Origin: Massilibacteroides vaginae
Lineage (GTDB): Bacteria > Bacteroidota > Bacteroidia > Bacteroidales > Tannerellaceae
Direction of reading: 5' to 3'
Length of the DNA: 64,000 bases
Assembly (NCBI RefSeq): GCF_900178525.1
Contig: NZ_FXDJ01000006.1
Span: 124,001 to 188,000 of the forward strand
Shown here: piece after piece, positions 45,063 to 53,375 of the stretch
Layout: each line of letters opens with the position of its first letter
Numbering within the stretch: position 1 is the first letter of the stretch
Notes under the pieces: generated by a model
The model's database searches: none
What the model saw: the letters and a program-made list of their open reading frames with translations, nothing else
What the model was told of the DNA's origin: nothing
Position numbers and translations under genes: made by a program

Positions 45063-46379
45063 TCAAATTGATTTTAATTCTTTCAGTGTTTCTTCCAGTA
45101 AAATAGCACCGGAAGTATAATCGAACAGCGAATTAGAAGCCTCATAATATCCTTTTTCATTAGCTTCTTCGGTAGATATATACCCTTGTAGTTCACCATT
45201 GGCAAGGGTGATCAAAAAGGCATTTTTTGCTTGTTCCTTAAGCTGAAGCGCATATTCTATAAATATTTCGCCGGGCCAAGCAACAAAGTTCCAATCATCA
45301 ATATTTATGATTTGTATTTCCGCAGGAAGACATTTGGCGTAAGCGGCCTCCAGTGTTTCTGACGAGGAGAGTTTGGATAGGAACGCAATCTCTTCACTCC
45401 CAAACCAATCAACTTCAGCAGAACGAATTTCTTGTGTGTTTTGCGAATGCTCCTTTAATGTTTCAAATTTCTTTTTAGCTGACAAACGATGTTGCTCTGC
45501 CGACTCAACTGAAGGAAAACATTTTCTTTTCAACTCAACCAACCGTTGTTTACAACCTATTTTTACGACTGAAGAATAGGTTAAATCACTTACTAGTTTT
45601 TCTCCGATTGCCTGAGCTACAATATTGCCCAAACGTTTAGCCTCCGCAAAAGTGTTTTCTTTTGTAACATGTCTTGGGCTTTGATTTCCGCAAGCACCCG
45701 TGAAATAAATCACCGGACAATCAACACCTAAAAACAACTTTTGTAAAATATCACGTGTATAGAATGGAAAATCGGAAGTATATAATGTAGAGTCTTCATG
45801 CAATACCGTAGGATGCATATTACATACAAGCATTGTAGCGATGTATTCATTGTCTTGATTTTTAAGAATCAATACAGGAATTTCCAGGTCTTTAGGACCT
45901 AATGGATTATGCCTGTTGGTTCCTATGCCCGTACCGTCTGCTTTCAAAAAAGCAGATTGAGCAGGTACGGCTTGATTGAATGCCGCACAAGCAGATTCGA
46001 TTGTTTTTCGTTCCATCTCTTCTACATACGCTTTGTCGGCCTTTGGAACTATCGGGTCGTTTGCACTTATTACACAATCGACTGTTACCGGACCGGAATG
46101 TGTATGTGTAGCTGCAATCAAAATATTTTCTTCCGGAATTCCGGTTTGTTTATTTATTGCTTTGCGGATACGTGCTACTGAGTCTTTATTCACGTAAATT
46201 ACATCATTAGAAATGAAGATTGTTTGTTGATCTCCATCTGACAGATATAGGGCAGAACTATATAACCAATCATGAACACCGGTACTCATTCTTTCGACGA
46301 ATGGATAACCGAACAGAAAATGCGGTTTCTTCGGTGTAATGTTCCGAACAGCAGCACCTGCTTTCAATTGTTTTATCAT
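45063..46379 (-). CDS. Neutral/alkaline ceramidase N-terminal domain-like protein, no signal peptide
   Basis: 438 residues. The N-terminus AGAAVRNITPKKPHFLFGYP and the zinc-site-type ATHTHSGP segment are typical of the neutral ceramidase N-terminal domain family, a metal-dependent amidase fold. True ceramidases are secreted and longer; this one has no signal peptide and sits among cytosolic sugar enzymes. It may therefore hydrolyse an amide or acyl group on a sugar intermediate (inferred). NagB-like and kinase genes lie 11 and 1 bp away. Confidence 0.8.
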   Translation of the reverse strand: MIKQLKAGAAVRNITPKKPHFLFGYPFVERMSTGVHDWLYSSALYLSDGDQQTIFISNDVIYVNKDSVARIRKAINKQTGIPEENILIAATHTHSGPVTVDCVISANDPIVPKADKAYVEEMERKTIESACAAFNQAVPAQSAFLKADGTGIGTNRHNPLGPKDLEIPVLILKNQDNEYIATMLVCNMHPTVLHEDSTLYTSDFPFYTRDILQKLFLGVDCPVIYFTGACGNQSPRHVTKENTFAEAKRLGNIVAQAIGEKLVSDLTYSSVVKIGCKQRLVELKRKCFPSVESAEQHRLSAKKKFETLKEHSQNTQEIRSAEVDWFGSEEIAFLSKLSSSETLEAAYAKCLPAEIQIINIDDWNFVAWPGEIFIEYALQLKEQAKNAFLITLANGELQGYISTEEANEKGYYEASNSLFDYTSGAILLEETLKELKSI

Positions 46380-46390
46380 TGTGTATGTTT

Positions 46391-47335
46391 TTAATACCCT
46401 TTACTCCAATCTGTTTCAATATTTTGAGCGATTGTTTCCGAGACATATACCTCAGTGGGGAGTGTTTGTAAAATCGATTCGGGAACTAAAGGAGTTACCG
46501 GTCCGTGAAGCACTAAACGACTGATAAAGCGTTGCCATGCTGTACTGGTTCCATGTACCGTAATAGCATGCGTGTCAAACCTATTTTTAGCATTGATTAC
46601 ATCAGCAGGACCAATAGTAGCTGCTTTAGGTGGGATAGCTGCCAAGTTGCCGCTCTTGCCAAAACAGCCATGTAATGAATTTTGTGCAAGCGTAAACGGA
46701 CTCAACGTGCAAATTCTCGCACTCAACTGTTTCCACTCCTCTAAAGGTGCTTGGAATTCGGGAGCATCAGGTTCAATAAATGCCAAATGCCCGGTCCACC
46801 CAGGACCGCTGTAACAAATATCAGCACCTCCAAGATCAGCAATCATTTGACTATAATGTTGTATATTTTGATTTGTAAACCCGACGATCTGCTTTTTAGG
46901 TGGCCTTAATTTTTCCTCTATTTCATAATAAAAATACTTCATCATTGCATTTGTAAAACCAAACTCCCAGTTTTCCGGAGCTATTTTGCCATTTTCATCC
47001 GCGTATTCATCCATAGCAAAAGCATACACGTTACGACAGTCTATTTGACAAGCATTGATGAGTCGTGCCAGATGTCGATAAACGGGAGCCGGATTTGGCA
47101 AAATCATTACAAGTCGTTCTCCGGTTTCTGATGCTTTTTTTATTCTTTTAAACATATCCGTGATCCATAAATAATCAACATCCATGTCGGGAACTACCTT
47201 TATCTTAAAATCCGGATTTGAGTGTTTTTCTATCTCCTCTTTTTTTATTTTTGCCACTCTGTTTATTTCATTTTTATCTTTAAATGGCACCCATTCTGAT
47301 GGGGTAAATTCGAATTGTTCAGACAAGTTTTTCAT
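46391..47335 (-). CDS. NagB-like glucosamine-6-phosphate isomerase/deaminase
   Basis: 314 residues from the ATG at 47335, which avoids overlap with the NagA-like gene that a start 16 codons earlier would cause. It carries the MDEY motif (catalytic Asp) and GPGWTGHLAFIEP, matching the VDGH-IAFNEP loop of NagB with a Thr in place of the Asp before Gly-His. It is about 50 residues longer than NagB and of a divergent subgroup, so the amino sugar phosphate may not be glucosamine-6-phosphate. The NagA-like gene lies 22 bp upstream. Confidence 0.82.
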   Translation of the reverse strand: MKNLSEQFEFTPSEWVPFKDKNEINRVAKIKKEEIEKHSNPDFKIKVVPDMDVDYLWITDMFKRIKKASETGERLVMILPNPAPVYRHLARLINACQIDCRNVYAFAMDEYADENGKIAPENWEFGFTNAMMKYFYYEIEEKLRPPKKQIVGFTNQNIQHYSQMIADLGGADICYSGPGWTGHLAFIEPDAPEFQAPLEEWKQLSARICTLSPFTLAQNSLHGCFGKSGNLAAIPPKAATIGPADVINAKNRFDTHAITVHGTSTAWQRFISRLVLHGPVTPLVPESILQTLPTEVYVSETIAQNIETDWSKGY

Positions 47336-47357
47336 ATTAAAATAGTGTTTGTTATGT

Positions 47358-48536
47358 TTAAGATTTATAATAGCATTGCCCATTTACCCATGTTTGCAGA
47401 ACTTCATATTCCCGATTTAGAATAACAAAGTCAGCATCGTATTCCTTTTTCAAGACCCCTTTTGTATTTTCCAAACCAATCACTTTTGCCGGATTTGCAC
47501 TTAAAAGTTTAGATGCCTGCACGATGTCAACACCTAACCAATCTATGGCATTTCGTAGCGCTCGATCCATCGTCAAACCACTACCGGCGAGGGTATGCCC
47601 GTTTACAGAACGAGCCGGTGCTCCTTTGTAAGCGAATTCTATCTCACCGCTATTACCGAACACAAATCGTCCCGGTTCTAAACCTGCTCCAACATTAGCA
47701 TCAGTAATCAAGCAAACCTTACCTGTGGCTTCCGGCTTGCATTTCAGTGCCATCTTAACAGCAACCGGATCAACATGCACGCCATCCAAAATAAAGTCAA
47801 CACTTACCCGTTCATCCGCCAGTATGGCTTCAACAGCACCACAAGGTCGCACACCGGGCTCTGTAACGGGAGGGCAAGGAAATACATCATAGAAGTGTGT
47901 GGCATGACGTGCTCCTGCATTGATTGCTTTTTGTGTTTGTTCTACATTCGCAGCAGTATGCGTAATAAAAACAGGCGTGTTGTTTTGTGCCATCAGGGGA
48001 ATTAATTTGATAATACCTTCCACATCCGGAGAGATACTGAATATTGCTTTATAAGGCTTTGCCGCCTCCATTAAGTTTTCAACTCTGGCTGTTTCAGCCG
48101 ACGAAATAGCGTCTGAAGTCAAAGATCCTGTAATCTTCAGAAAAGGTCCTTCAAGATGAAATCCTAAAATTTTTGCTCCTTCAATATTCGCTTTTGCTAA
48201 TTGAGAGAGAAACAACACATCTTCTCCTTTTGATCTTGGCGCAACAGTTGGTAAAAACCCCGTTACACCATATTGAGGCAGTATTTTACATATTTTCTCT
48301 AAATCAGCTACTCCATTATCAACCAAAGAATAATGAATGCCATGTATATGTAAGTCTATAAATCCCGGCACAATATATACCTCTCCCAAATCAATAACAT
48401 CACCTATGGGTTTTGTGGTAGTAATAGCTTTAACTTTGCCATTTTCAATGGAGAGATATCCTTCAATGATATAATCTCCGCTGACAATCTTGCCTGAGAA
48501 AACAATCAAATCGTTCCTATTTTTTTCTTTTGTCAT
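47358..48536 (-). CDS. NagA-like N-acetyl-amino-sugar-phosphate deacetylase
   Basis: 392 residues of the amidohydrolase superfamily. Metal and catalytic residues: His63-x-His65 (DLHIHG), Glu129 (GFHLEGPF), His193, His214, His254 (DGVHVD) and Asp279 (LITDAN), with the C-terminal LAGSGLTMDRALRN signature of NagA. The usual THLFNAM loop is ATHFYDVFPCPP here, so substrate recognition probably differs from standard GlcNAc-6-phosphate deacetylase. Removes acetate from an N-acetylated sugar before NagB-like deamination. Confidence 0.9.
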   Translation of the reverse strand: MTKEKNRNDLIVFSGKIVSGDYIIEGYLSIENGKVKAITTTKPIGDVIDLGEVYIVPGFIDLHIHGIHYSLVDNGVADLEKICKILPQYGVTGFLPTVAPRSKGEDVLFLSQLAKANIEGAKILGFHLEGPFLKITGSLTSDAISSAETARVENLMEAAKPYKAIFSISPDVEGIIKLIPLMAQNNTPVFITHTAANVEQTQKAINAGARHATHFYDVFPCPPVTEPGVRPCGAVEAILADERVSVDFILDGVHVDPVAVKMALKCKPEATGKVCLITDANVGAGLEPGRFVFGNSGEIEFAYKGAPARSVNGHTLAGSGLTMDRALRNAIDWLGVDIVQASKLLSANPAKVIGLENTKGVLKKEYDADFVILNREYEVLQTWVNGQCYYKS

Positions 48537-48553
48537 ATTGCTGGATACTTTAA

Positions 48554-49333
48554 TTACGCATGCATTCCACCATCCATAAGTATATTTTGACCATTAATGT
48601 ATGCTCCAGCTTCAGAAGCTAACAGCACCATCAAACCTTTTATATCATCCGTATTGGCCATTCTACCCACAGGTACTTTTTTACAATAATTCTCTACGAA
48701 TTGTTTCGGTTGGTAATTAAATAAACCACCAGGACTAACACAATTTACACGAATGTTCTTCCCGGCAAAGATCTTAGCCAGATAACGGGTTAGATTAATA
48801 AGTCCTGCTCTATGAAAAAAGTAATCAGGTGGAGGCCACCCCATATCAGTTCCATCGTAATTAGAAAGGTCGGGACCATGCATACCCATCATAGAAGCAA
48901 TATTAATAACACTTCCCCCTCCACTATCTTCAATCAGCCCACACATTTCACGAAGAATATCCATAGACCCTGTAGCGTTAATGTGCATTGATTCAGCAAA
49001 ATGTTCAATGGGCTCGTTATAGCCTTTCATTGGCCTTGCTACTGCATTGTTTATAAAAACGTCTAACCGACCGAACTGCTTTATTATCTCAGCTTTAAGG
49101 TTTAAAACTGATGTATGATCACCTTGATCAACCTGCATGGCATATATATCATATCCTTGATTACGAAATTGATTTGCAGTCTCAACAACTTTCGCCAAAT
49201 TTCGAGAAGCAATAATAATCGTTCCACCAGCTTCTGCCAATCCTTCAACAATACATTTTCCATATAAACCTGCACCGCCGGAAACCAGAATGGTTTTACC
49301 TTTTAAGCTGAATAATTTATTTATATTCATCAT
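48554..49333 (-). CDS. SDR-family oxidoreductase with Arg at the catalytic Lys position
   Basis: 259 residues, classical short-chain dehydrogenase: nucleotide loop VSGGAGLYGKCI (residues 17-28), NNAV segment, Ser147 and Tyr171. The YxxxK motif reads YFFHR, with Arg175 replacing the Lys that normally lowers the Tyr pKa. An unusual insertion SNYDGTDMGWPPPDYF precedes the Tyr. It probably oxidises or reduces a hydroxyl of the sugar intermediate, if active. It follows the aldo/keto reductase gene by 4 bp. Confidence 0.87.
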   Translation of the reverse strand: MMNINKLFSLKGKTILVSGGAGLYGKCIVEGLAEAGGTIIIASRNLAKVVETANQFRNQGYDIYAMQVDQGDHTSVLNLKAEIIKQFGRLDVFINNAVARPMKGYNEPIEHFAESMHINATGSMDILREMCGLIEDSGGGSVINIASMMGMHGPDLSNYDGTDMGWPPPDYFFHRAGLINLTRYLAKIFAGKNIRVNCVSPGGLFNYQPKQFVENYCKKVPVGRMANTDDIKGLMVLLASEAGAYINGQNILMDGGMHA

Positions 49334-49337
49334 TATT

Positions 49338-50294
49338 TTATTTTAACCAGTTCATTTTATCCCAATATGATAAATCTATAAATTCAGGGTTAGGGAAAGA
49401 TAGCTTGATAGCTATATCTAATTCTTCTTTTGTTAGGCATCTTCCTTGTCCAGCATTTAGAGCTTGCTCTAAATATTCTGTTTTATCAATACCGACTAAT
49501 ACAGAAGATACTTCCGGAAAAGAAAGGGCAAACTTTATTGCTAATGTTGGTAAATTGAATTTAGTTTGCTCTAAGAATACATTATAACTTTCAATATGCT
49601 TTTCCACATTTTCTAATTTGGGGTGCAAATTTTTACCGCGATTACTTAATAATCCTTTAAGTAATACAGAGCGAATAACAATGCCAACACCATTTTTACT
49701 TGCATCGTTAAAAAGGCTTTTTTGTCTTTGATCCATAAGATTAAATGGAAGTTGTAGGATATCCCATACATTCTGCTGAATAGCTTTTTTTGTCTCATTC
49801 AAGGTATATGTAGATACTCCTGTCGCTCTAATTTTGCCTTCTTCCTTTAATTTTGAGAAAAAATTGATGATGGTTTCATTTTCAATAATATCTTCATTTA
49901 CTTGATGAAGCATATATATATCTATATAATCAGTTTTAAGTGCCTCAAGACTTTTATGAAAAGATTCCATTAAACATTTTTCCAATTTTGAGACTTCTGG
50001 TATTTCACCGTTTTTATCTAAAAAATGACAGCACTTCGTAGCTATAACTACTTGTTCTCTTTTTTCTTTAAATGTTTTACCAATTATATATTCGCTATTG
50101 CCATACATTCGGGCTGTGTCAAAGTAATTAATCCCATTTTCCAAAGCAGCATTAAGCAATGCTATAGCCTCCTTTTCTGTCAGCATATCAGAGTTTGTTT
50201 TCACTCCAATCCCATAAGGTATTCCTATTTCAACACCTCCAAATGCAATTTCAGAAACGAACAATCCTGTTTTACCTAATTCATTTTGTTTCAT
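49338..50294 (-). CDS. Aldo/keto reductase
   Basis: 318 residues. The full catalytic tetrad is present: Asp59 and Tyr64 (YFDTARMYGNSE), Lys87 (VIATKC) and His130 (IYMLHQ). The fold is the NADPH-dependent TIM barrel that interconverts aldehydes/ketones and alcohols; some sugar members also act as dehydrogenases of fucose or galactose. Located between SDR and MFS transporter genes, 1 bp from the transporter stop codon to its own start codon. Confidence 0.92.
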   Translation of the reverse strand: MKQNELGKTGLFVSEIAFGGVEIGIPYGIGVKTNSDMLTEKEAIALLNAALENGINYFDTARMYGNSEYIIGKTFKEKREQVVIATKCCHFLDKNGEIPEVSKLEKCLMESFHKSLEALKTDYIDIYMLHQVNEDIIENETIINFFSKLKEEGKIRATGVSTYTLNETKKAIQQNVWDILQLPFNLMDQRQKSLFNDASKNGVGIVIRSVLLKGLLSNRGKNLHPKLENVEKHIESYNVFLEQTKFNLPTLAIKFALSFPEVSSVLVGIDKTEYLEQALNAGQGRCLTKEELDIAIKLSFPNPEFIDLSYWDKMNWLK

Positions 50295-50295
50295 A

Positions 50296-51546
50296 TTAAT
50301 ATAAATTCTTTTTCTCCTTTTTCACACTTTTAATTACTAGACATAATATACCAATACAGGCTATTATTGCAACCCCTGATATTTGATATATAAATGAAAG
50401 ATTTGTTTGAGAGTCCCTCATCATACCTGCAAGATAAACACCCAATCCACCTATAATAGTTGAGAACATGTTAAGTACACCATAACCTGTTGCGATGTAT
50501 TTTCTATCAACTATCAAACATAGCATAGGCATTATGTTAGTGTCAGTAAATTTGCTAGATAATCCATAAATGAAGAAGAAGGTTATTGTTAGGATAAGAG
50601 TAGTAGTTATACTTCCGCAAAGAATGCTCGGAGCAGCGATTGTAAGTCCAATTAATGGAGTTATAATTTTTGCCAGATGATTGTTTTCACTCCATTTATC
50701 AGCGATAAAACCTCCAGCTAACAATCCAACTATTGATGCCGGATAAAAATAAGCAGTAGCATATATTCCAGCTAAACTTTGAGACAGATTGAAGGTCTCT
50801 TTATAATAAGTAGGTAGCCAAGCAACAATCATCCAATTAACCAAACCTAAAATCCCCCAGAAAATAAGTAGATATAGAAATGCAGATTTACTGAATATTT
50901 TTTTTATTGCATTAAAAAAAAGAACTTTTTCTACCATGTCTTTTCTTGTTGAGTTGTTGTCATCAGGTGCATCTTTAAGAAAGAAAAAAAGAATTACTGC
51001 AAAAGCTACTCCGATTATACCAAATCCATTAAATGCTAGATTCCAAGTGTATTTTTCTGCAATCCAGCCTCCGATGAAACCTAAACTTGAGCCAATCATT
51101 ACTCCTGTAAGATTTATTCCAGTGGCTAAAGACTGTGTTTTTCCTCTGTGATAATCTACAATTAAAGCTAAAGCTGCCGGCATATAGAAAGCTTCACTTA
51201 CTCCCATTAATGCTCGTGAAATTAAAAGTTGATTATAAGTAGTGGCGTGTCCGGTTAACCAAGTAACAATAGACCATATTACCAAACTTGAAATAATAAC
51301 ATGACTTCTATTAAATTTATCAGCGATAAATCCGGCAAAAGGACTAAGAAAACCATATGTCCATAAAAACACGGAGGTTAACAAACCGAACTGGGCATCG
51401 CTCATTTCTATCGAATCAATAATTGAACTACGCATGGTTGTTAACATGTTACGATCAATATAATTCAAAGCACCTACTACAAATAGAAAAAAAACGACGA
51501 GCCAGGCTCCTTTGGGTAGTTTATATTTAGAAGAATCAATGACCAT
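50296..51546 (-). CDS. MFS transporter of the ACS (anion:cation symporter) type
   Basis: 416 residues with twelve membrane segments. The N-terminal NYIDRNMLTTMRSSI and GFLSPFAGFIADKFNR segments are typical of the ACS/GudP/ExuT group, which takes up acidic sugars such as hexuronates, galactarate and, in some relatives, sialic acid. Its place in the operon, after periplasmic processing enzymes and before the lyase gene, fits inner-membrane import of the released sugar. An acidic sugar is therefore favoured, but not proven. Confidence 0.88.
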   Translation of the reverse strand: MVIDSSKYKLPKGAWLVVFFLFVVGALNYIDRNMLTTMRSSIIDSIEMSDAQFGLLTSVFLWTYGFLSPFAGFIADKFNRSHVIISSLVIWSIVTWLTGHATTYNQLLISRALMGVSEAFYMPAALALIVDYHRGKTQSLATGINLTGVMIGSSLGFIGGWIAEKYTWNLAFNGFGIIGVAFAVILFFFLKDAPDDNNSTRKDMVEKVLFFNAIKKIFSKSAFLYLLIFWGILGLVNWMIVAWLPTYYKETFNLSQSLAGIYATAYFYPASIVGLLAGGFIADKWSENNHLAKIITPLIGLTIAAPSILCGSITTTLILTITFFFIYGLSSKFTDTNIMPMLCLIVDRKYIATGYGVLNMFSTIIGGLGVYLAGMMRDSQTNLSFIYQISGVAIIACIGILCLVIKSVKKEKKNLY

Positions 51547-51550
51547 TACT

Positions 51551-52429
51551 TTAGATTTCTCCTATTTCTTTCATTAACACTTCAATATTTTCTTTTAAGT
51601 TTTCAGATATGGGTAAGGCGTAGTCCGGATGATAATTCCCAGGACATTGTAGTAGTTTCATGGCATATGAATATGCAGATAAAACATTTTCTTTGATGAA
51701 CAGATCCCTCAATCTCAAAATATTGATAAGATGATTTAAATTTACAGCATCACTATTCCCCGTTTTATACATCTCTTTTGAATTATAAGGTGTACAAGTG
51801 AACATTCCATCTAAATTTTTATTTATTCCGAGTTTTAATGCAATGTCAAAAAGATCAAGATTACTATAAAAAACCGAGAATAGTTGATTGTAATTTGTGA
51901 GTTTATGTCTGTGTATTTCTTGTATCAAGTGAAGATTTCCTGTTTTTATACCTCTAATATTTGAGTTGCTTATAAGACTTTTTAAATGATTTATATTAAT
52001 AGACGATTGTGTAACAACAGGTAAATCATAGATGTATATAGGGTATTTCGTCTCTTTAGCAAGGACTGTAAAAAAAGTAACAATTTCATTATCATTTAAT
52101 TTATTGTAGAAGGGTAGAGTTGCAACAACTCCATCTATTTGCGCGTTGTCTAATGCTTCAATCCTATCTAAAACTCTATCTATCGAACAATCCATAACTC
52201 CCACCATAATCGGGACTTTATTATTCACAGAAGAACAACATTGAGCAACAATTTTGGGATATTCTGTATTTTTTATGGTTGCCATTTTACCCATTGAACC
52301 TAAACACAATACACCTTGAGCTCCTGATTCAATCATCAATTCTACTTGTTTATTAAAACTATCAACGTTTAATGTCCCGTCAAGATTTGTTGGGGTACCT
52401 AAAGCAGGATAAAAACTCTTTTTGCTCAT
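51551..52429 (-). CDS. DapA/NanA-superfamily aldolase (pyruvate-dependent lyase type)
   Basis: 292 residues, N-acetylneuraminate lyase / dihydrodipicolinate synthase superfamily TIM barrel. Schiff-base Lys162 (GIKTGN) and Tyr134 (IYDLP) are in place. The pyruvate-carboxylate-binding GTTGE or GSTGE motif is altered to GSMGK (44-48), and the usual GSTYN-like loop is FTCTPYN, so it is divergent from both DapA and NanA. A sialic-acid-lyase role is plausible from context but not from signature. It overlaps the upstream small Cys-rich protein gene by 4 bp. Confidence 0.83.
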   Translation of the reverse strand: MSKKSFYPALGTPTNLDGTLNVDSFNKQVELMIESGAQGVLCLGSMGKMATIKNTEYPKIVAQCCSSVNNKVPIMVGVMDCSIDRVLDRIEALDNAQIDGVVATLPFYNKLNDNEIVTFFTVLAKETKYPIYIYDLPVVTQSSININHLKSLISNSNIRGIKTGNLHLIQEIHRHKLTNYNQLFSVFYSNLDLFDIALKLGINKNLDGMFTCTPYNSKEMYKTGNSDAVNLNHLINILRLRDLFIKENVLSAYSYAMKLLQCPGNYHPDYALPISENLKENIEVLMKEIGEI

Positions 52430-52875
52430 TTTTTTTGATTTTTAATCTGTTTTTTTATAGTTATATTGCAAGTTGAATTACCGCAATCAACATTTGTTTC
52501 ATAAGTATAGCCTGCTTTTTCAACAATTGGCCGGTATAGGGCCTCGCAATGATCACAATACGAATGATATGGAATCATGTGTTTTAATTCTGTCAACATG
52601 CCTCTTGAAGGACATTTATGCATATCAATTTTAAACTCTTCTTTATCCTGATCTAATATCATTGTAAAATCAGCAGCCTCTTCGTTTAGTGATTGAGACC
52701 AATACTCAAAACATCCTTCCAAACCTTTTTCTAAGATTAATTTTGACAAAGTTTCTTTTAGATATATTTCTGATAATTCCTTCCAAAACTTTTTCACTTC
52801 ATCTTTTCCGTTAATTTGTTCAAGGAACTTGAATCCTTCACTATATGCTGGTATAAATTCTGTACATGAAATCAT
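52426..52875 (-). CDS. Cysteine-containing protein of unknown function, paralogue of its neighbour
   Basis: 149 residues, no signal peptide, helical first half. The second half carries the Cys pattern CPSRG, then YCDHCEALY about 20 residues on, then VDCGNSTCNITI. The layout weakly resembles L-2-amino-thiazoline-4-carboxylate hydrolase-like proteins, but I cannot confirm that. It shares general size and the Cys-Pro...Cys...Tyr...Cys order with the next gene upstream (2 bp away), and overlaps the DapA-like gene by 4 bp, so the three are translationally linked. A metal- or thiol-dependent role in the pathway is inferred. Confidence 0.6.
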   Translation of the reverse strand: MISCTEFIPAYSEGFKFLEQINGKDEVKKFWKELSEIYLKETLSKLILEKGLEGCFEYWSQSLNEEAADFTMILDQDKEEFKIDMHKCPSRGMLTELKHMIPYHSYCDHCEALYRPIVEKAGYTYETNVDCGNSTCNITIKKQIKNQKK

Positions 52876-52877
52876 TT

Positions 52878-53360
52878 TTACCCCTTTCTTTTAAAAATTT
52901 GTTTGCATGCCCCTGTTTCTTCATCATAGTACTCAAGAGTATATTCAAAAGGAGTGTTAAGGCACAATGTGTTATAAACAGTTCGGTATGTCTCAATATA
53001 TAATGGACAAGGAAGTTCCCCTTTAGATTTTATATGACTAATCCCGGGGCATGCAGATTGCTCTATTTCAAGAAAGTCTTTTCCATGATTAATTTGTACC
53101 GGCCATTCTTCTTTTTTGTAGACTTCCTTAAAGTATATAGCCAGATCATGAATATTGCCGATTTTTATTTGTTCAGATAATGGTTTATGGAAACTACAGG
53201 TATATTGTTGCAAATAGCTTATCAGAGCTTCTTTCCCCCAATTATTATATATATAGTTTAAGAGAATATTCATTGATAAATGAAAATCTTTGTGTAAATA
53301 TTTGTTATCGGATGCATTTCTCCGCATTATTTTTATTTTGTTCTGTGTTCCCATAAACAA
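52878..53360 (-). CDS. Cysteine-containing protein of unknown function, partner of the preceding paralogue
   Basis: 160 residues (a start two codons later, at 53354, is equally possible). No signal peptide. After a helical half comes ACPGISHIKSKGELPCPLYIETYRTVYN and a final YYDEETGACKQIFKRKG, which lines up with the Cys-Pro, Cys, Tyr and terminal Cys positions of the neighbouring protein. The pair may form a heteromer. No family could be assigned with confidence. It lies 15 bp after the sialidase-like gene. Confidence 0.6.
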   Translation of the reverse strand: MFMGTQNKIKIMRRNASDNKYLHKDFHLSMNILLNYIYNNWGKEALISYLQQYTCSFHKPLSEQIKIGNIHDLAIYFKEVYKKEEWPVQINHGKDFLEIEQSACPGISHIKSKGELPCPLYIETYRTVYNTLCLNTPFEYTLEYYDEETGACKQIFKRKG

Positions 53361-53375
53361 TTTGAATAAGATTAA

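Noticed and set aside
51551-52429. Naming the lyase NanA and the operon a standard nan operon
   Set aside because: The substrate motif is altered (GSMGK), and NanE and a ROK NanK are missing, so a textbook sialic acid assignment is not supported.
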